Program-made: the position numbers and the translations under genes | Shown here: positions 1-7,925 of the stretch, piece by piece | How the letters are laid out: each line of letters starts with the position of its first letter | How positions within the stretch are numbered: the first letter of the stretch is position 1 | DNA from: Roseobacter sp. | Lineage (GTDB): Bacteria; Pseudomonadota; Alphaproteobacteria; Rhodobacterales; Rhodobacteraceae | NCBI GenBank assembly: GCA_015665415.1 | Contig: JADFAE010000005.1 | Span: 310,001-374,000, forward strand | Direction of reading: 5' to 3' | DNA length: 64,000 nucleotides | Notes under the pieces: model-generated | The model's database searches: none | The model's input: only the letters and a program-made list of their open reading frames with translations | What the model was told of the DNA's origin: nothing

Positions 1-1
1 T

Positions 2-298
2 CGCCGTCTGCTGCGGCAAAGATCGGATGAAACCGGGCATGCGCGCGACCGTCGCCGGGGCGAGATGGAGAAGATTGTCACTTTGCTGCGGGCGGAAACG
101 CTGGACGTAGATGCCGTCAAGACAATCCTGGAGGCGCATGTTGTCGAAACCAACGCCTTTTTACTGTCGGTGTCGCAGGTCTGGGGACAGCGCCTGGAAG
201 GGCTGAGCCTGAACCAGCGCCAGCAGATTGCGGATCGCATGGAGGCGAGTTTGAAACATGGCCCGCGCCGCAGAAGAAGCGCGGATCGCGATCAATAA
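2..298 (+). CDS. C-terminal part of a periplasmic heavy-metal sensor-like (Spy/CpxP-type) protein, cut by the window edge
   Basis: The reading frame is open from the first bases of the window, so the true start lies upstream; an internal ATG at 65 is only a methionine inside the protein. The visible part is a helical, Arg/Glu-rich chain with a pattern like EGLSLNQRQQIADRME, followed by a basic tail (GPRRRRSADRDQ). This resembles the C-terminus of the small periplasmic heavy-metal sensor/resistance proteins often found in alphaproteobacterial operons with an ECF sigma factor and anti-sigma protein. The upstream partners are outside the window. Assignment is by pattern only; metal binding cannot be judged from this piece. 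Confidence 0.55.
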   Translation, partial: RRLLRQRSDETGHARDRRRGEMEKIVTLLRAETLDVDAVKTILEAHVVETNAFLLSVSQVWGQRLEGLSLNQRQQIADRMEASLKHGPRRRRSADRDQ

Positions 299-380
299 TG
301 TGATCAGAACAGTCACCTCAAACAAGAGGCACCAGAGTAATCTGGGTCACTTGTTTGTGTGCTGAAGGCGGCAACGGTTT

Positions 381-1817
381 TCAGGCAGCTACGGTGCAGT
401 TTTTACCCAGGGTGACCTGATTGCGACCGGCATTCTTGGCGTTGTAGAGTGCGCGGTCCGCTTGCGAAATCAGATCTGTGACACCTTTGGCCAGCCGTTC
501 CGAACCGCCCCGACCGGTGTCAGATCCTTTGTGCTGCAGATCTCGACCGATGACGGCGCCAATGCTGATTGTGACTTCGATTGGCTGCGAGATTCCGGGC
601 ACTTTGAAGGGCTTGCTGTTGATGGCGTTGCACAGGGCTACGGCGGCCATGCCTGCGCTGACTTCATCAGCACCTGGCAAGACCATCATGAATTCCTCGC
701 CGCCGACACGGGCAACCAGATCCACCGGGCGAAGCTCGGCTTGCAGGCGGCGCGCCGCTTCGATCAGGACGGCATCTCCTGCCGGGTGGCCATATTGATC
801 ATTGATCCGTTTGAAATGGTCGAGATCTGCCAGCATCAGCGCAAAAGTGTCATCGCTTTCGGTGGCGCGTTCGGCGGTGCGATCCAGAAACGGTTTGGCG
901 TAGCGGCGATTGTACAGCCCGGTCATCGGGTCCTGTACCGCGGCGCGCAGGCCATTGCGCAGGCTGTCGCGCAGCCGGTCGTTGCGGGTCTTATACTGCA
1001 GCTGCGTGGTCAGGCGCAGGGCCAGCTCATCAACGTCAAATCCGCTTTGCAGGACGTCATGGGCACCGCGATCCAGCGCCTCGGCGGCAATCTGGGGGTC
1101 GGCCGGGTTGGGCACCGCAATCACCACGGACTTGCGGGTGGCCGCACGGGCCCGCAGGTCCGCCAGCAGCCGCAGGCCGGGACCGGCGGAAAGCTCATTC
1201 AGCTCGATGACAAAGACATCTGCCACCGGTGCGGTCATCATCAGCTGGATGTCATCCATCTGATGGCACCGCAGTTCATGGGGGGCATGGCCCTTGAGGC
1301 GCTTGGCCCAGTCCCTGGCGGTCTGGGTATCCTGGGCCACCAGCGCAACACTGGCACCCGCGCAATCGATGCCCGCATGGCGATCCGAGAGCGGCAGTAC
1401 AAACCCATGAGAGGCATCGCGTTGCAAATGCAGTTCTTCATTGGCGCTGTGCACCCGCAGTAGGCTGCGAATACGTGCCTGCAGGATGACATCATCCACC
1501 GGCTGTGGCAGCACATCATCAATCCCCGCGGACAGCGCATTGAGGCGGCGTTCGGGGGCATTGGATTGGGAGATGGCGATGACCGGGACATCGGCTAGCA
1601 ACTCGTCCTGGCGCAGTGCCTCTTTTACATCGGCGGCTGTGCCATCGGGCAGCGTCATCGCCGTAAGTACCAGATCGGGGCGGCAGTGCCGGGCTGCTTC
1701 GAGAACATCGGCCAGACAATCTGCCTGTTCCACTGCGTAATAGGCAGCAGTCAGCTGAACCTTCAGCATGATGCGGTTGGTGGATACACCGTCTATGACC
1801 AGGATGGTTCCTTGCAC
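381..1817 (-). CDS. PleD-like diguanylate cyclase with two degenerate receiver domains
   Basis: The architecture is receiver, receiver, GGDEF, as in Caulobacter PleD. The GGDEF half looks active for making c-di-GMP: GGEEF at residues 372-376, and an intact product-inhibition site RPVD at 363-366 in the usual position. The receivers look dead: Ala53 stands where PleD has phospho-acceptor Asp53, the acidic pair near the start is ID-G instead of DD, and the conserved Lys is Gln (PQP near 105). The second receiver is also atypical. I chose the GTG start at 1817 (QGTILVIDG, preceded by AAAGG) because it matches where PleD begins; a TTG at 1832 is the alternative. It is divergent from the DUF3572 gene. 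Phosphorylation-independent control is inferred. Confidence 0.85.
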   Translation of the reverse strand: MQGTILVIDGVSTNRIMLKVQLTAAYYAVEQADCLADVLEAARHCRPDLVLTAMTLPDGTAADVKEALRQDELLADVPVIAISQSNAPERRLNALSAGIDDVLPQPVDDVILQARIRSLLRVHSANEELHLQRDASHGFVLPLSDRHAGIDCAGASVALVAQDTQTARDWAKRLKGHAPHELRCHQMDDIQLMMTAPVADVFVIELNELSAGPGLRLLADLRARAATRKSVVIAVPNPADPQIAAEALDRGAHDVLQSGFDVDELALRLTTQLQYKTRNDRLRDSLRNGLRAAVQDPMTGLYNRRYAKPFLDRTAERATESDDTFALMLADLDHFKRINDQYGHPAGDAVLIEAARRLQAELRPVDLVARVGGEEFMMVLPGADEVSAGMAAVALCNAINSKPFKVPGISQPIEVTISIGAVIGRDLQHKGSDTGRGGSERLAKGVTDLISQADRALYNAKNAGRNQVTLGKNCTVAA

Positions 1818-1932
1818 GCGGTTGCCTTTCAAGCCTAGTACTCCCTACAGTTTGAAGTCTCGGTCAGACTGGTTAATAAACTGTTTCGGGTTTTTACTAA
1901 TTTGTCCGCAACATGTCAGGAAAGGGACCAAT

Positions 1933-2217
1933 ATGCAGTTTTCCGCCGATCAAGCTGAGGTCATTGGCCTCAAGGCCCTGGCCTGGTTGATGACAAATGA
2001 TGAGTTGTTGCCAGTGTTTATGGGGGCGACCGGGGCTGCAGAGGCAGATCTGCGGGAAAACGCCGGAGATCCTGAGTTTTTGGGCTCGCTGCTCGATTTC
2101 TTAACCATGGACGACGCCTGGGTGGTGCAATTTTGCGATCAGGCCGGGCTGGACTACGAGGTTCCGATGCGGGCGCGGATGGCACTGCCGGGGGGCGCTC
2201 AGGTGCATTGGACCTGA
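1933..2217 (+). CDS. DUF3572 family protein
   Basis: This is a 94-residue acidic protein beginning MQFSADQAEVIGLKALAWLM and containing FLTMDDAWVVQFCDQAG, the pattern of the DUF3572 family, found in alphaproteobacteria. The ATG at 1933 has a good ribosome-binding site (AGGAAAGGG, about 1919-1927). It is divergently transcribed from the PleD-like gene; I recall the two families being neighbours in related genomes. The HAD phosphatase follows 90 bp downstream on the same strand. No biochemical function is known for the family and none can be read from the sequence. Confidence 0.8.
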   Translation: MQFSADQAEVIGLKALAWLMTNDELLPVFMGATGAAEADLRENAGDPEFLGSLLDFLTMDDAWVVQFCDQAGLDYEVPMRARMALPGGAQVHWT

Positions 2218-2306
2218 CTTCCAGCCTGAGCGCGGGTCAGTTAGGCCTTGCGCCATGCCCATTTGGCGATACGGTCGCGCCAGATCAATGCGCGCAAGGA
2301 AGTACA

Positions 2307-2996
2307 ATGCCGGTAGATGCCCTTCTCTTTGACAAAGACGGAACTCTGTTCAATTTCGCAGAAACCTGGAACGCCTGGGCAGGGGAGGTGCTGGAGCAGT
2401 TGTCGCAGGGCGATGAGGCACGGGCCGACGCCATGGCGCGGGTGATCAGTTTTGATCGCAGCCGTGGGGCTTTTAACCCGGACAGCCTTGTCATTGCTGG
2501 AACCAATGATGAGGTCGCAGAAGTTCTATCCGAGTTCGTACAGGAAAAATCGCTGCAGGAACTGGCTGACTTCCTATCGCAGAGCGCCGCAGCAGCGGCC
2601 CTGGCTCCGGCGGTTCCGCTGGCTGAGTTTCTGGACGGGCTGTTGTCACAGGGCAAGGTCCTGGGCGTGATGACTAATGATTCTGAGCTTTCCGCCAAAA
2701 GCCAGCTTGCGCGGGCAGGGGTGTTGGATCGCTTTGCCTTTGTGGCGGGCTGCGACAGTGGCCACGGAGCAAAGCCGGATCCGGATCCGCTTTTGGCCTT
2801 TTGTGCCGCAACCGGGGTGGCACCGGGGCGCACCGCCATGGTCGGCGACAGCCTGCATGATCTCGAAGCCGGGGCGGCGGCAGGCATGACCCGCATCGGC
2901 GTGTTGACCGGCATGGCGCTGCGCGAGGATCTGGCCCCCCACGCAGATGTGGTTCTGCCTGACATTGGCCATATCCCCGGGTGGCTCGATCATTGA
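2307..2996 (+). CDS. HAD-superfamily hydrolase, phosphoglycolate phosphatase-like
   Basis: A 229-residue haloacid dehalogenase-type phosphatase. All four motifs are visible: I, LLFDKDGTLFNF near the N-terminus (nucleophile and acid/base Asp); II, GVMTNDSE (Thr); III, GAKPDPDP (Lys); IV, AMVGDSLHDLEAG (acidic pair). The helical segment between motifs I and II is a type-I cap, as in Gph/PGP-like phosphatases acting on small phosphorylated metabolites. The start at 2307 is supported by AAGGAAG a few bases upstream; frames opening further 5' overlap the previous gene and lack homology. The substrate is not determined; phosphoglycolate is the commonest guess. Confidence 0.85.
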   Translation: MPVDALLFDKDGTLFNFAETWNAWAGEVLEQLSQGDEARADAMARVISFDRSRGAFNPDSLVIAGTNDEVAEVLSEFVQEKSLQELADFLSQSAAAAALAPAVPLAEFLDGLLSQGKVLGVMTNDSELSAKSQLARAGVLDRFAFVAGCDSGHGAKPDPDPLLAFCAATGVAPGRTAMVGDSLHDLEAGAAAGMTRIGVLTGMALREDLAPHADVVLPDIGHIPGWLDH

Positions 2997-3115
2997 GCTC
3001 TGTTTGATTCCCAAGTGATGTAAGGCCGATCTCGACCGCGTCGTGGGATTGGCTTGGCAATGAACTGGGCACATATGTACAGAAAAATACGTTTGCGCCC
3101 TCAAATAGCATGAAA

Positions 3116-3132
3116 ACGACACTCCCTGTCGT
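3116..3132. promoter_or_regulatory. Short perfect inverted repeat upstream of the MttB-like gene
   Basis: ACGACA and TGTCGT are separated by CTCCC (arms 3116-3121 and 3127-3132), about 95 bp before the methyltransferase start. It could be a regulator's operator or a small leader hairpin; there is no U-tract to suggest a terminator. Only the symmetry is seen. Confidence 0.3.
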
Positions 3133-3225
3133 GAACGGACGGGTTCGGGGGGGCGGGATTGGGCCTGCTAAGGGCAGATCTTGGCCTCCGGATTGTGAGG
3201 CTGCGAAGTTTCAGGGAGAATATTT

Positions 3226-4779
3226 ATGGCACGGGAAACAGGCAGACGAGGCGGTGGGCGTGCAGGCGCAGCTGCAAGACGTGGCAAGGCGGCCCTGCAG
3301 CAGATGCCCTGGTCGATTCCGCAAAATATTGATCGCCCGATTGAACCCTTGAGCGAGGAAGGCGTGGCCGCCATTCATGACGGTGCCATGCGCATTCTCG
3401 AGGAAATCGGTGTTGTCTTCCTCAACCCCGAGGCCCTGGAACTCCTGAAGGAGGCGGGCTGTCGGGTCGAAGGCGATCTGGTGAAGATGGATCGGGACTT
3501 TGTGATGGAGATGGTGGGCAAAGCGCCCAGCGAATTTACCATCACCCCGCGCAATCCCGACCGCGCCATTCCGATTGGCGGCAACAATCTTCTGTTTGGC
3601 AATGTCTCCTCGCCGCCCAACTACTGGGATCTGGATCTCGGCAAAAAGGTTGCTGGCACCCGCGAACAATGCCGCAACCTGCTAAAGCTCACCCAGTATT
3701 TCAACTGTATCCATTTTGCCGGCGGCTATCCGGTGGAACCGGTGGATATCCATGCTTCGGTGCGCCATCTGGATGTGCTCTATGACAAGCTGACGCTGAG
3801 CGACAAGGTCATGCATGCTTATTCCCTGGGCAAGGAGCGGGTCGAAGATGTGATGGAGATGGTGCGCATCGCCGGTGGCCTGAGCGATGAGGAATTCGAA
3901 GCCAAGCCGCATATGTACACCAATATCAATTCCACCTCGCCGCTGAAACATGACTACCCGATGATCGATGGCTGCCTGCGGCTGATCCGCCGTGGACAGG
4001 CGGTTGTGGTCTCTCCCTTCACGCTGGCGGGGGCCATGGCACCGGTTACCATGTCGGGCGCGGTGGCCCAAAGTTTGGCCGAGTCGCTCTGTGCCATTGC
4101 CCTGTTTCAATATGTGCGCCCCGGGGCAGCCTGCGCGATTGGCACATTTACCTCGAATGTGGACATGAAATCGGGGGCCCCGGCCTTTGGGACGCCGGAA
4201 TACATGCGGGCAACCCAGATGACCGGGCAGATGGCGCGGTTCTACGGGCTGCCGATGCGCTCCTCCGGGGTCTGTGCTGCCAATGTGCCGGATGGCCAGG
4301 CGATGTGGGAGACCTCCAATTCGCTTTGGGCCTCGGTGCAATCGGGCACCAATATGGTGTATCACGCGGCGGGTTGGCTGGAGGGTGGCTTGATCGCCAG
4401 CCCGGAGAAATTCATCATGGACTGCGAGGTGCTGCAGCAGATCCAGCGCTACATGCAGCCTGAAATCTGTGCCACTGGCCCGGATGAAATCGCCTTGGAT
4501 GCCATCCGGGAGGTCGGCAACGAAGGCCACTTCTTTGGGATCCAGCATACGCAGGACCGCTATACCACAGCCTTTTACCAACCCTTCCTGAGCGACTGGC
4601 GTAATTATGAATCCTGGGAGGCCGCAGGGTCCGTCTGGACCGCAGAACGGGCCAACAAGATCTACAAGGACATCTTGGCGGATTTTGAAGCCCCAGCCAT
4701 GGATGCTGCAATTCACGATGAGCTGAAAGACTTTGTTGCCCGTCGCAAGTCAGAGGGCGGTGCGCCGACCGACTTCTGA
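3226..4779 (+). CDS. MttB-superfamily (trimethylamine methyltransferase-like) corrinoid methyltransferase, non-pyrrolysine type
   Basis: A 517-residue protein with the MttB-family TIM-barrel pattern, including EEIGVVFLNPEALELL near the N-terminus, the SPFTLAGAMAPVTMSGAV segment and MVYHAAGWLEGGL toward the C-terminus. There is no in-frame TAG, so it belongs with the non-pyrrolysine homologues, some of which (MtgB) demethylate glycine betaine using a cobalamin protein. No corrinoid protein (MttC-like) or reactivase lies beside it. The basic, Gly/Arg-rich N-terminus (residues 1-25) is an extension. The start at 3226 has AGGGAG upstream. A role in methylated-amine catabolism fits soxBDAG about 17 kb away, but the exact substrate is inference. 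Confidence 0.85.
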   Translation: MARETGRRGGGRAGAAARRGKAALQQMPWSIPQNIDRPIEPLSEEGVAAIHDGAMRILEEIGVVFLNPEALELLKEAGCRVEGDLVKMDRDFVMEMVGKAPSEFTITPRNPDRAIPIGGNNLLFGNVSSPPNYWDLDLGKKVAGTREQCRNLLKLTQYFNCIHFAGGYPVEPVDIHASVRHLDVLYDKLTLSDKVMHAYSLGKERVEDVMEMVRIAGGLSDEEFEAKPHMYTNINSTSPLKHDYPMIDGCLRLIRRGQAVVVSPFTLAGAMAPVTMSGAVAQSLAESLCAIALFQYVRPGAACAIGTFTSNVDMKSGAPAFGTPEYMRATQMTGQMARFYGLPMRSSGVCAANVPDGQAMWETSNSLWASVQSGTNMVYHAAGWLEGGLIASPEKFIMDCEVLQQIQRYMQPEICATGPDEIALDAIREVGNEGHFFGIQHTQDRYTTAFYQPFLSDWRNYESWEAAGSVWTAERANKIYKDILADFEAPAMDAAIHDELKDFVARRKSEGGAPTDF

Positions 4780-5509
4780 GCGGCGCAGAAGGGATCGAGA
4801 ATACACTTTTAGGTTGAGTGCTATCGTGTTGCTGGCTACCCTGTCCTTCTTAGAAGGGCAGGGCGATGTGCGTTTTGCTTCGCGACCTGTAAGAAAGGTT
4901 AGAAAATTGTCTGGGGAGCTGCTAGGAGGGCTGTCGGATAGAGCGGCCTGAACTGCAGTTGTTTGGGCGCGGATTTTCGTTTTGCACAATAGTGGCGCGC
5001 ATCAAGAGGCGCGGCAGACCTTGGTTGGCTGGAAAGGCAAAGGTTGAAAAGTTGCAGACAGGAGGAGGTTTTTTGGGGGAGATACCCTCGAAATTGTGTA
5101 ATGTAGGGGCCTGATGGCCGCAGTGCAAAAGAACAAGACTGGTGCAAATATCGGCCGTATTTTGCTAATGTGGAGGGGCGGCACAGGAAGTTCTTTGCTC
5201 AAGGGCGCGTTTGTTGCTGCTCTGGGGTTTGGACTGGATTTTTCCCCGTTTTGACGAGACGGGCTATGTGCTTTTAGAAGGCGGAGAGCTCTTGCCAGGA
5301 GGAGAGACGCTTTGTGTACCAATACGGCGCATCCGGGGCTGTTCCTGGGGGCTGTGCCGCAAAAGAAACTGAAGTGTTTCCAGCGGTTTCCTGCCTGTAT
5401 CGGTTGGGATGATGGGATTAGTGTTGGAAATTCGGTCGATTTTTATTTGTTGGGCGTATGTTAACGTTCCGACGCCAAATATGATCGTGGTGTAGCAAGG
5501 GGCCAATTT
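4780..5509. other. Long intergenic region between the MttB-like and H-NOX-like genes
   Basis: About 730 bp without a convincing gene on either strand; open frames here lack coding character and recognisable domains. It holds a strong hairpin at 4839-4863, G-rich runs near 5050-5100, and near 5460 the sequence GTATGTTAACGTTCCG, which contains a TTAA half-site about 50 bp before the H-NOX gene. The last bases (AAGGGGCC) supply that gene's ribosome-binding site. Nothing else is recognised. Confidence 0.6.
4839..4863 (+). terminator. Hairpin downstream of the MttB-like gene, possible terminator
   Basis: CCCTGTCCTT and AAGGGCAGGG form a 10-bp stem with one G-U pair and a short loop (CTTAG), about 60 bp after the stop codon. 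The following bases are only weakly U-rich (GCGTTTTG), so intrinsic termination is plausible but not certain. Confidence 0.5.
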
Positions 5510-6097
5510 ATGCATGGTCTGATCAACAGAGCAATTCAGGCATTTGCCGTCAGTACCTATGGTGCTGAGCGTTGGCGTGATGTCATGGATCTTGCCGGCC
5601 TCGGTTTTACCGAGTTCGAAGCCATGTTGATCTATCCTGATGACCAATCCAACACCATGCTAGCCGCAATGGAGCAGGTTCTGGAGCGCCCACTGCCCGA
5701 AATTCTTGAGGATATGGGGACCTTTCTGGTGTCCAATCCGCAGGTGGAAGCCCTGCGCCGCCTGTTGCGATTTGGCGGCGTAAACTATGTTGAATTCCTG
5801 CATTCATTGGATGATCTGCCAGATCGGGCCCGATTGGCAGTGGCGGATCTGCATCTGCCAGCGCTGGAATTGGTGGAACATTCCCCCGGGCAGTTTGATC
5901 TGATTTGCCAGCCTGGTCTGCCAGGATATGCCTATGTGATGATGGGGGTTCTGCGCGCCATGGGGGACGATTATGGCGATCTGGTCATTCTGGATCATCG
6001 GGGTACGCAGGAGGGGGCTGAGGTGATTTCCATCACATTGGTGGAGACTGATTTCGCTGAAGGACGTGCCTTTGATCTGGGGGCGCATTCCCTATGA
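5510..6097 (+). CDS. H-NOX (heme NO-binding) fold protein lacking the canonical proximal histidine
   Basis: A 195-residue protein with H-NOX architecture: start MHGLINRAIQAF, the middle pattern RRLLRFGG and FLHSLDDLPDRARL, and the C-terminal segment GVLRAMGDDYGDLV. In classical H-NOX the sequence LDxLH supplies the heme ligand; here it reads LDDLP, with Pro104 at the histidine position, while His98 lies six residues earlier. The YxSxR propionate-binding motif also cannot be found (the segment reads LICQPGLPG). Heme binding may be lost or use another ligand. The ATG has AAGGGG upstream. It overlaps the next gene by four bases (ATGA), so the two are co-translated and probably act together in NO, redox or other sensing. 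Confidence 0.85.
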   Translation: MHGLINRAIQAFAVSTYGAERWRDVMDLAGLGFTEFEAMLIYPDDQSNTMLAAMEQVLERPLPEILEDMGTFLVSNPQVEALRRLLRFGGVNYVEFLHSLDDLPDRARLAVADLHLPALELVEHSPGQFDLICQPGLPGYAYVMMGVLRAMGDDYGDLVILDHRGTQEGAEVISITLVETDFAEGRAFDLGAHSL

Positions 6098-7134
6098 TGC
6101 ATATCCATGAGCTGACTTCGATTGCAGACCAACTCTGTCCAATGCATGCCATGGTCGATGCCTCCGGACGTCTGGTCAGCGTTGGCCCCACGCTCAAGAA
6201 GCTGCGTCCGGATCTGAACTGGGAGGGCAAGCGGTTCTTTCGGGTCTTTGACATGGCGCGTCCTCGTTGGGTCCGCTCGATGGATGATTTGCTGCAGACT
6301 GCGGGCGCAAAGCTGCATCTGCAATTTCGTGATTCACCCCAGACCAGTCTAAAAGGGGTCTTGGTGCCGCTGCCGCAAGGCAAAGGCGCGCTGATCAATC
6401 TCTCATTCGGGATCTCCGTGCTTGAGGCCGTGCGTGATTACGACCTTACCAGCGCCGATTTTTCTCCCACCGATCTGACGATCGAGATGCTCTATCTGGT
6501 CGAAGCGAAATCTGCTGCCATGGAAGCCTCACGGCAACTGAATCTGCGGCTGCAGGGGGCCAAGATTGCGGCAGAAGAACAGGCGTTTACCGATACGCTT
6601 ACCGGTCTCAAGAATCGCCGTGCCATGGATCATATTCTGGAGCGTTTGATCGGCTCGGGCACCGATTTTGCCCTGATGCATGTGGATCTCGATTTCTTCA
6701 AGGAAGTGAACGATAGCCTCGGCCATGCCGCCGGGGATGCGGTTTTGCAAAATGTTGCCAAGGTGATGGTCGAGTGTACGCGCCAGACCGATACCGTTGC
6801 ACGGGTTGGCGGGGATGAGTTCGTGATGTTGTTTGAAGGCGTCAAAGAGCCCAAGGTTCTTGAAGCGCTGGCAACCCGTCTGATCGCCCGACTTGAGGAG
6901 CCGATTCCCTATGGGGGCAGGCTCTGCAAGGTTTCAGCCAGTGCCGGGACAACCATGTCGGTGTGGAACACCCATCCCTTTGAGGCGGCTGAAATTCTGC
7001 ATCAAGCGGATCTTGCGCTCTACGCGGCGAAACGCGCCGGGCGTTCGCGGCATTGTTTCTACGAACAGGGCATGCAGAAGGATGAGCAGCAGGCGGGTGC
7101 TCTGGCTGATGTTGTCCAGATGCAAAAGCGCTAA
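6094..7134 (+). CDS. HNOBA-GGDEF diguanylate cyclase, partner of the H-NOX-like protein
   Basis: A 346-residue protein. Residues about 7-130 match the heme-NO-binding-associated (HNOBA, PAS-like) domain: MVDASGRLVSVGPTL, then KRFFRVFDMARPRW. Residues about 133-165 form a coiled-coil signalling helix (YLVEAKSAAMEASRQLN). The GGDEF domain follows, with an intact active site GGDEF (239-243), metal-binding DLDFF and an inhibitory I-site RQTD (230-233). HNOBA domains dock H-NOX proteins, so signal transfer from the H-NOX-like protein to c-di-GMP synthesis is expected. The start overlaps the upstream stop as ATGA; a second ATG follows at 6097. No EAL domain is present, so this should be a synthase only. 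Confidence 0.88.
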   Translation: MMHIHELTSIADQLCPMHAMVDASGRLVSVGPTLKKLRPDLNWEGKRFFRVFDMARPRWVRSMDDLLQTAGAKLHLQFRDSPQTSLKGVLVPLPQGKGALINLSFGISVLEAVRDYDLTSADFSPTDLTIEMLYLVEAKSAAMEASRQLNLRLQGAKIAAEEQAFTDTLTGLKNRRAMDHILERLIGSGTDFALMHVDLDFFKEVNDSLGHAAGDAVLQNVAKVMVECTRQTDTVARVGGDEFVMLFEGVKEPKVLEALATRLIARLEEPIPYGGRLCKVSASAGTTMSVWNTHPFEAAEILHQADLALYAAKRAGRSRHCFYEQGMQKDEQQAGALADVVQMQKR

Positions 7135-7481
7135 GATTTCTGAGGTTAGATGGCTCTTGCTTGCTTGGCCTGGTCTCTGACCGAGTCGGAGCGGTGGAAT
7201 CTTTGTGGGCTGAATAACGCTGACTTCTGGCACACCAAGCATTGAAGGTTGCTCTGACCCGGAAGGGCAGCGTGGATAAGTGGCCCGTTTCATGCATTTT
7301 GGCTTTAGATTACAGGTGCGCTCATCGCGGGAAACCCTATGCGCGACTGGTCGAAATGGGTGCCGAAATCACGGCGGCGAACCACCCTAGCCGAATGAGA
7401 GCAATCCAATTGATTTCTCCAGGCACTGTAAAGCGTTCAGTTGCTTGTGGCGCAGGAACAAAAATGATTTCAGGAGGGAAG
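7135..7481. other. Intergenic region between the HNOBA-GGDEF gene and tRNA-Glu
   Basis: About 350 bp. I see no gene, clear terminator or repeat. It lies 3' of the first tRNA-Glu gene (minus strand) and downstream of the cyclase (plus strand). A short frame running into the tRNA is an artefact of the tRNA antisense. Confidence 0.5.
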
Positions 7482-7556
7482 TGGCAGCCCGTAGGGGAGT
7501 CGAACCCCTCTTTTCAGGTTGAAAACCTGACGTCCTAACCGATAGACGAACGGGCC
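7482..7556 (-). tRNA. tRNA-Glu (anticodon UUC), copy 1
   Basis: Read on the minus strand, a 7-bp acceptor stem starting GGCCCGT is matched by ACGGGCT followed by G and an encoded CCA. The anticodon stem TCAGG/CCTGA encloses the loop TTTTCAA, giving anticodon UUC. The T-arm GGGGTTCGACTCCCC is standard. It is identical to the copy at 7732-7806, which lies upstream on the same strand. Confidence 0.96.
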
Positions 7557-7731
7557 ACTGTTTGTGAAGCGGTATTTACTTAGTCCACCGCAGTCACGCA
7601 AGAGGTTTTTTGCAAAAAATGAAGATTTTCCGCTGACAGTTAAGCTGTTGAATGAATGCGAAATAATCGCATTTTCAGGCGGGCTTATCCACTCTGGTGC
7701 GAGATGATTTTTGCAGGAAGGTCAACAGCAA

Positions 7732-7806
7732 TGGCAGCCCGTAGGGGAGTCGAACCCCTCTTTTCAGGTTGAAAACCTGACGTCCTAACCGATAGACGAA
7801 CGGGCC
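7732..7806 (-). tRNA. tRNA-Glu (anticodon UUC), copy 2
   Basis: Identical in sequence to the copy at 7482-7556, with encoded CCA and the same cloverleaf. The 5' flanks of both copies share AGCGGTATTTA (7568-7578 and 7818-7828), so the duplication included part of the promoter region. The spacing between copies is 250 bp. Confidence 0.96.
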
Positions 7807-7925
7807 ACTTGCTGTGGAGCGGTATTTAGTTTCTCCGGGCCAAAGCCGCAAGACAAAAAATGCCTCTTGGTGCAGTTTATTTTCAGCAACAGGCTTGGCC
7901 CTTGTTTTACAGGGACCAGCTCCGG

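Noticed and set aside
3226-4779. Pyrrolysine (in-frame TAG) in the MttB homologue
   Set aside because: The gene has no internal TAG; it is of full length without read-through.
7242-7538. A short plus-strand frame ending in WQPVGESNPSFQVENLTS
   Set aside because: Its C-terminus is the antisense of tRNA-Glu, a well-known type of false gene call.
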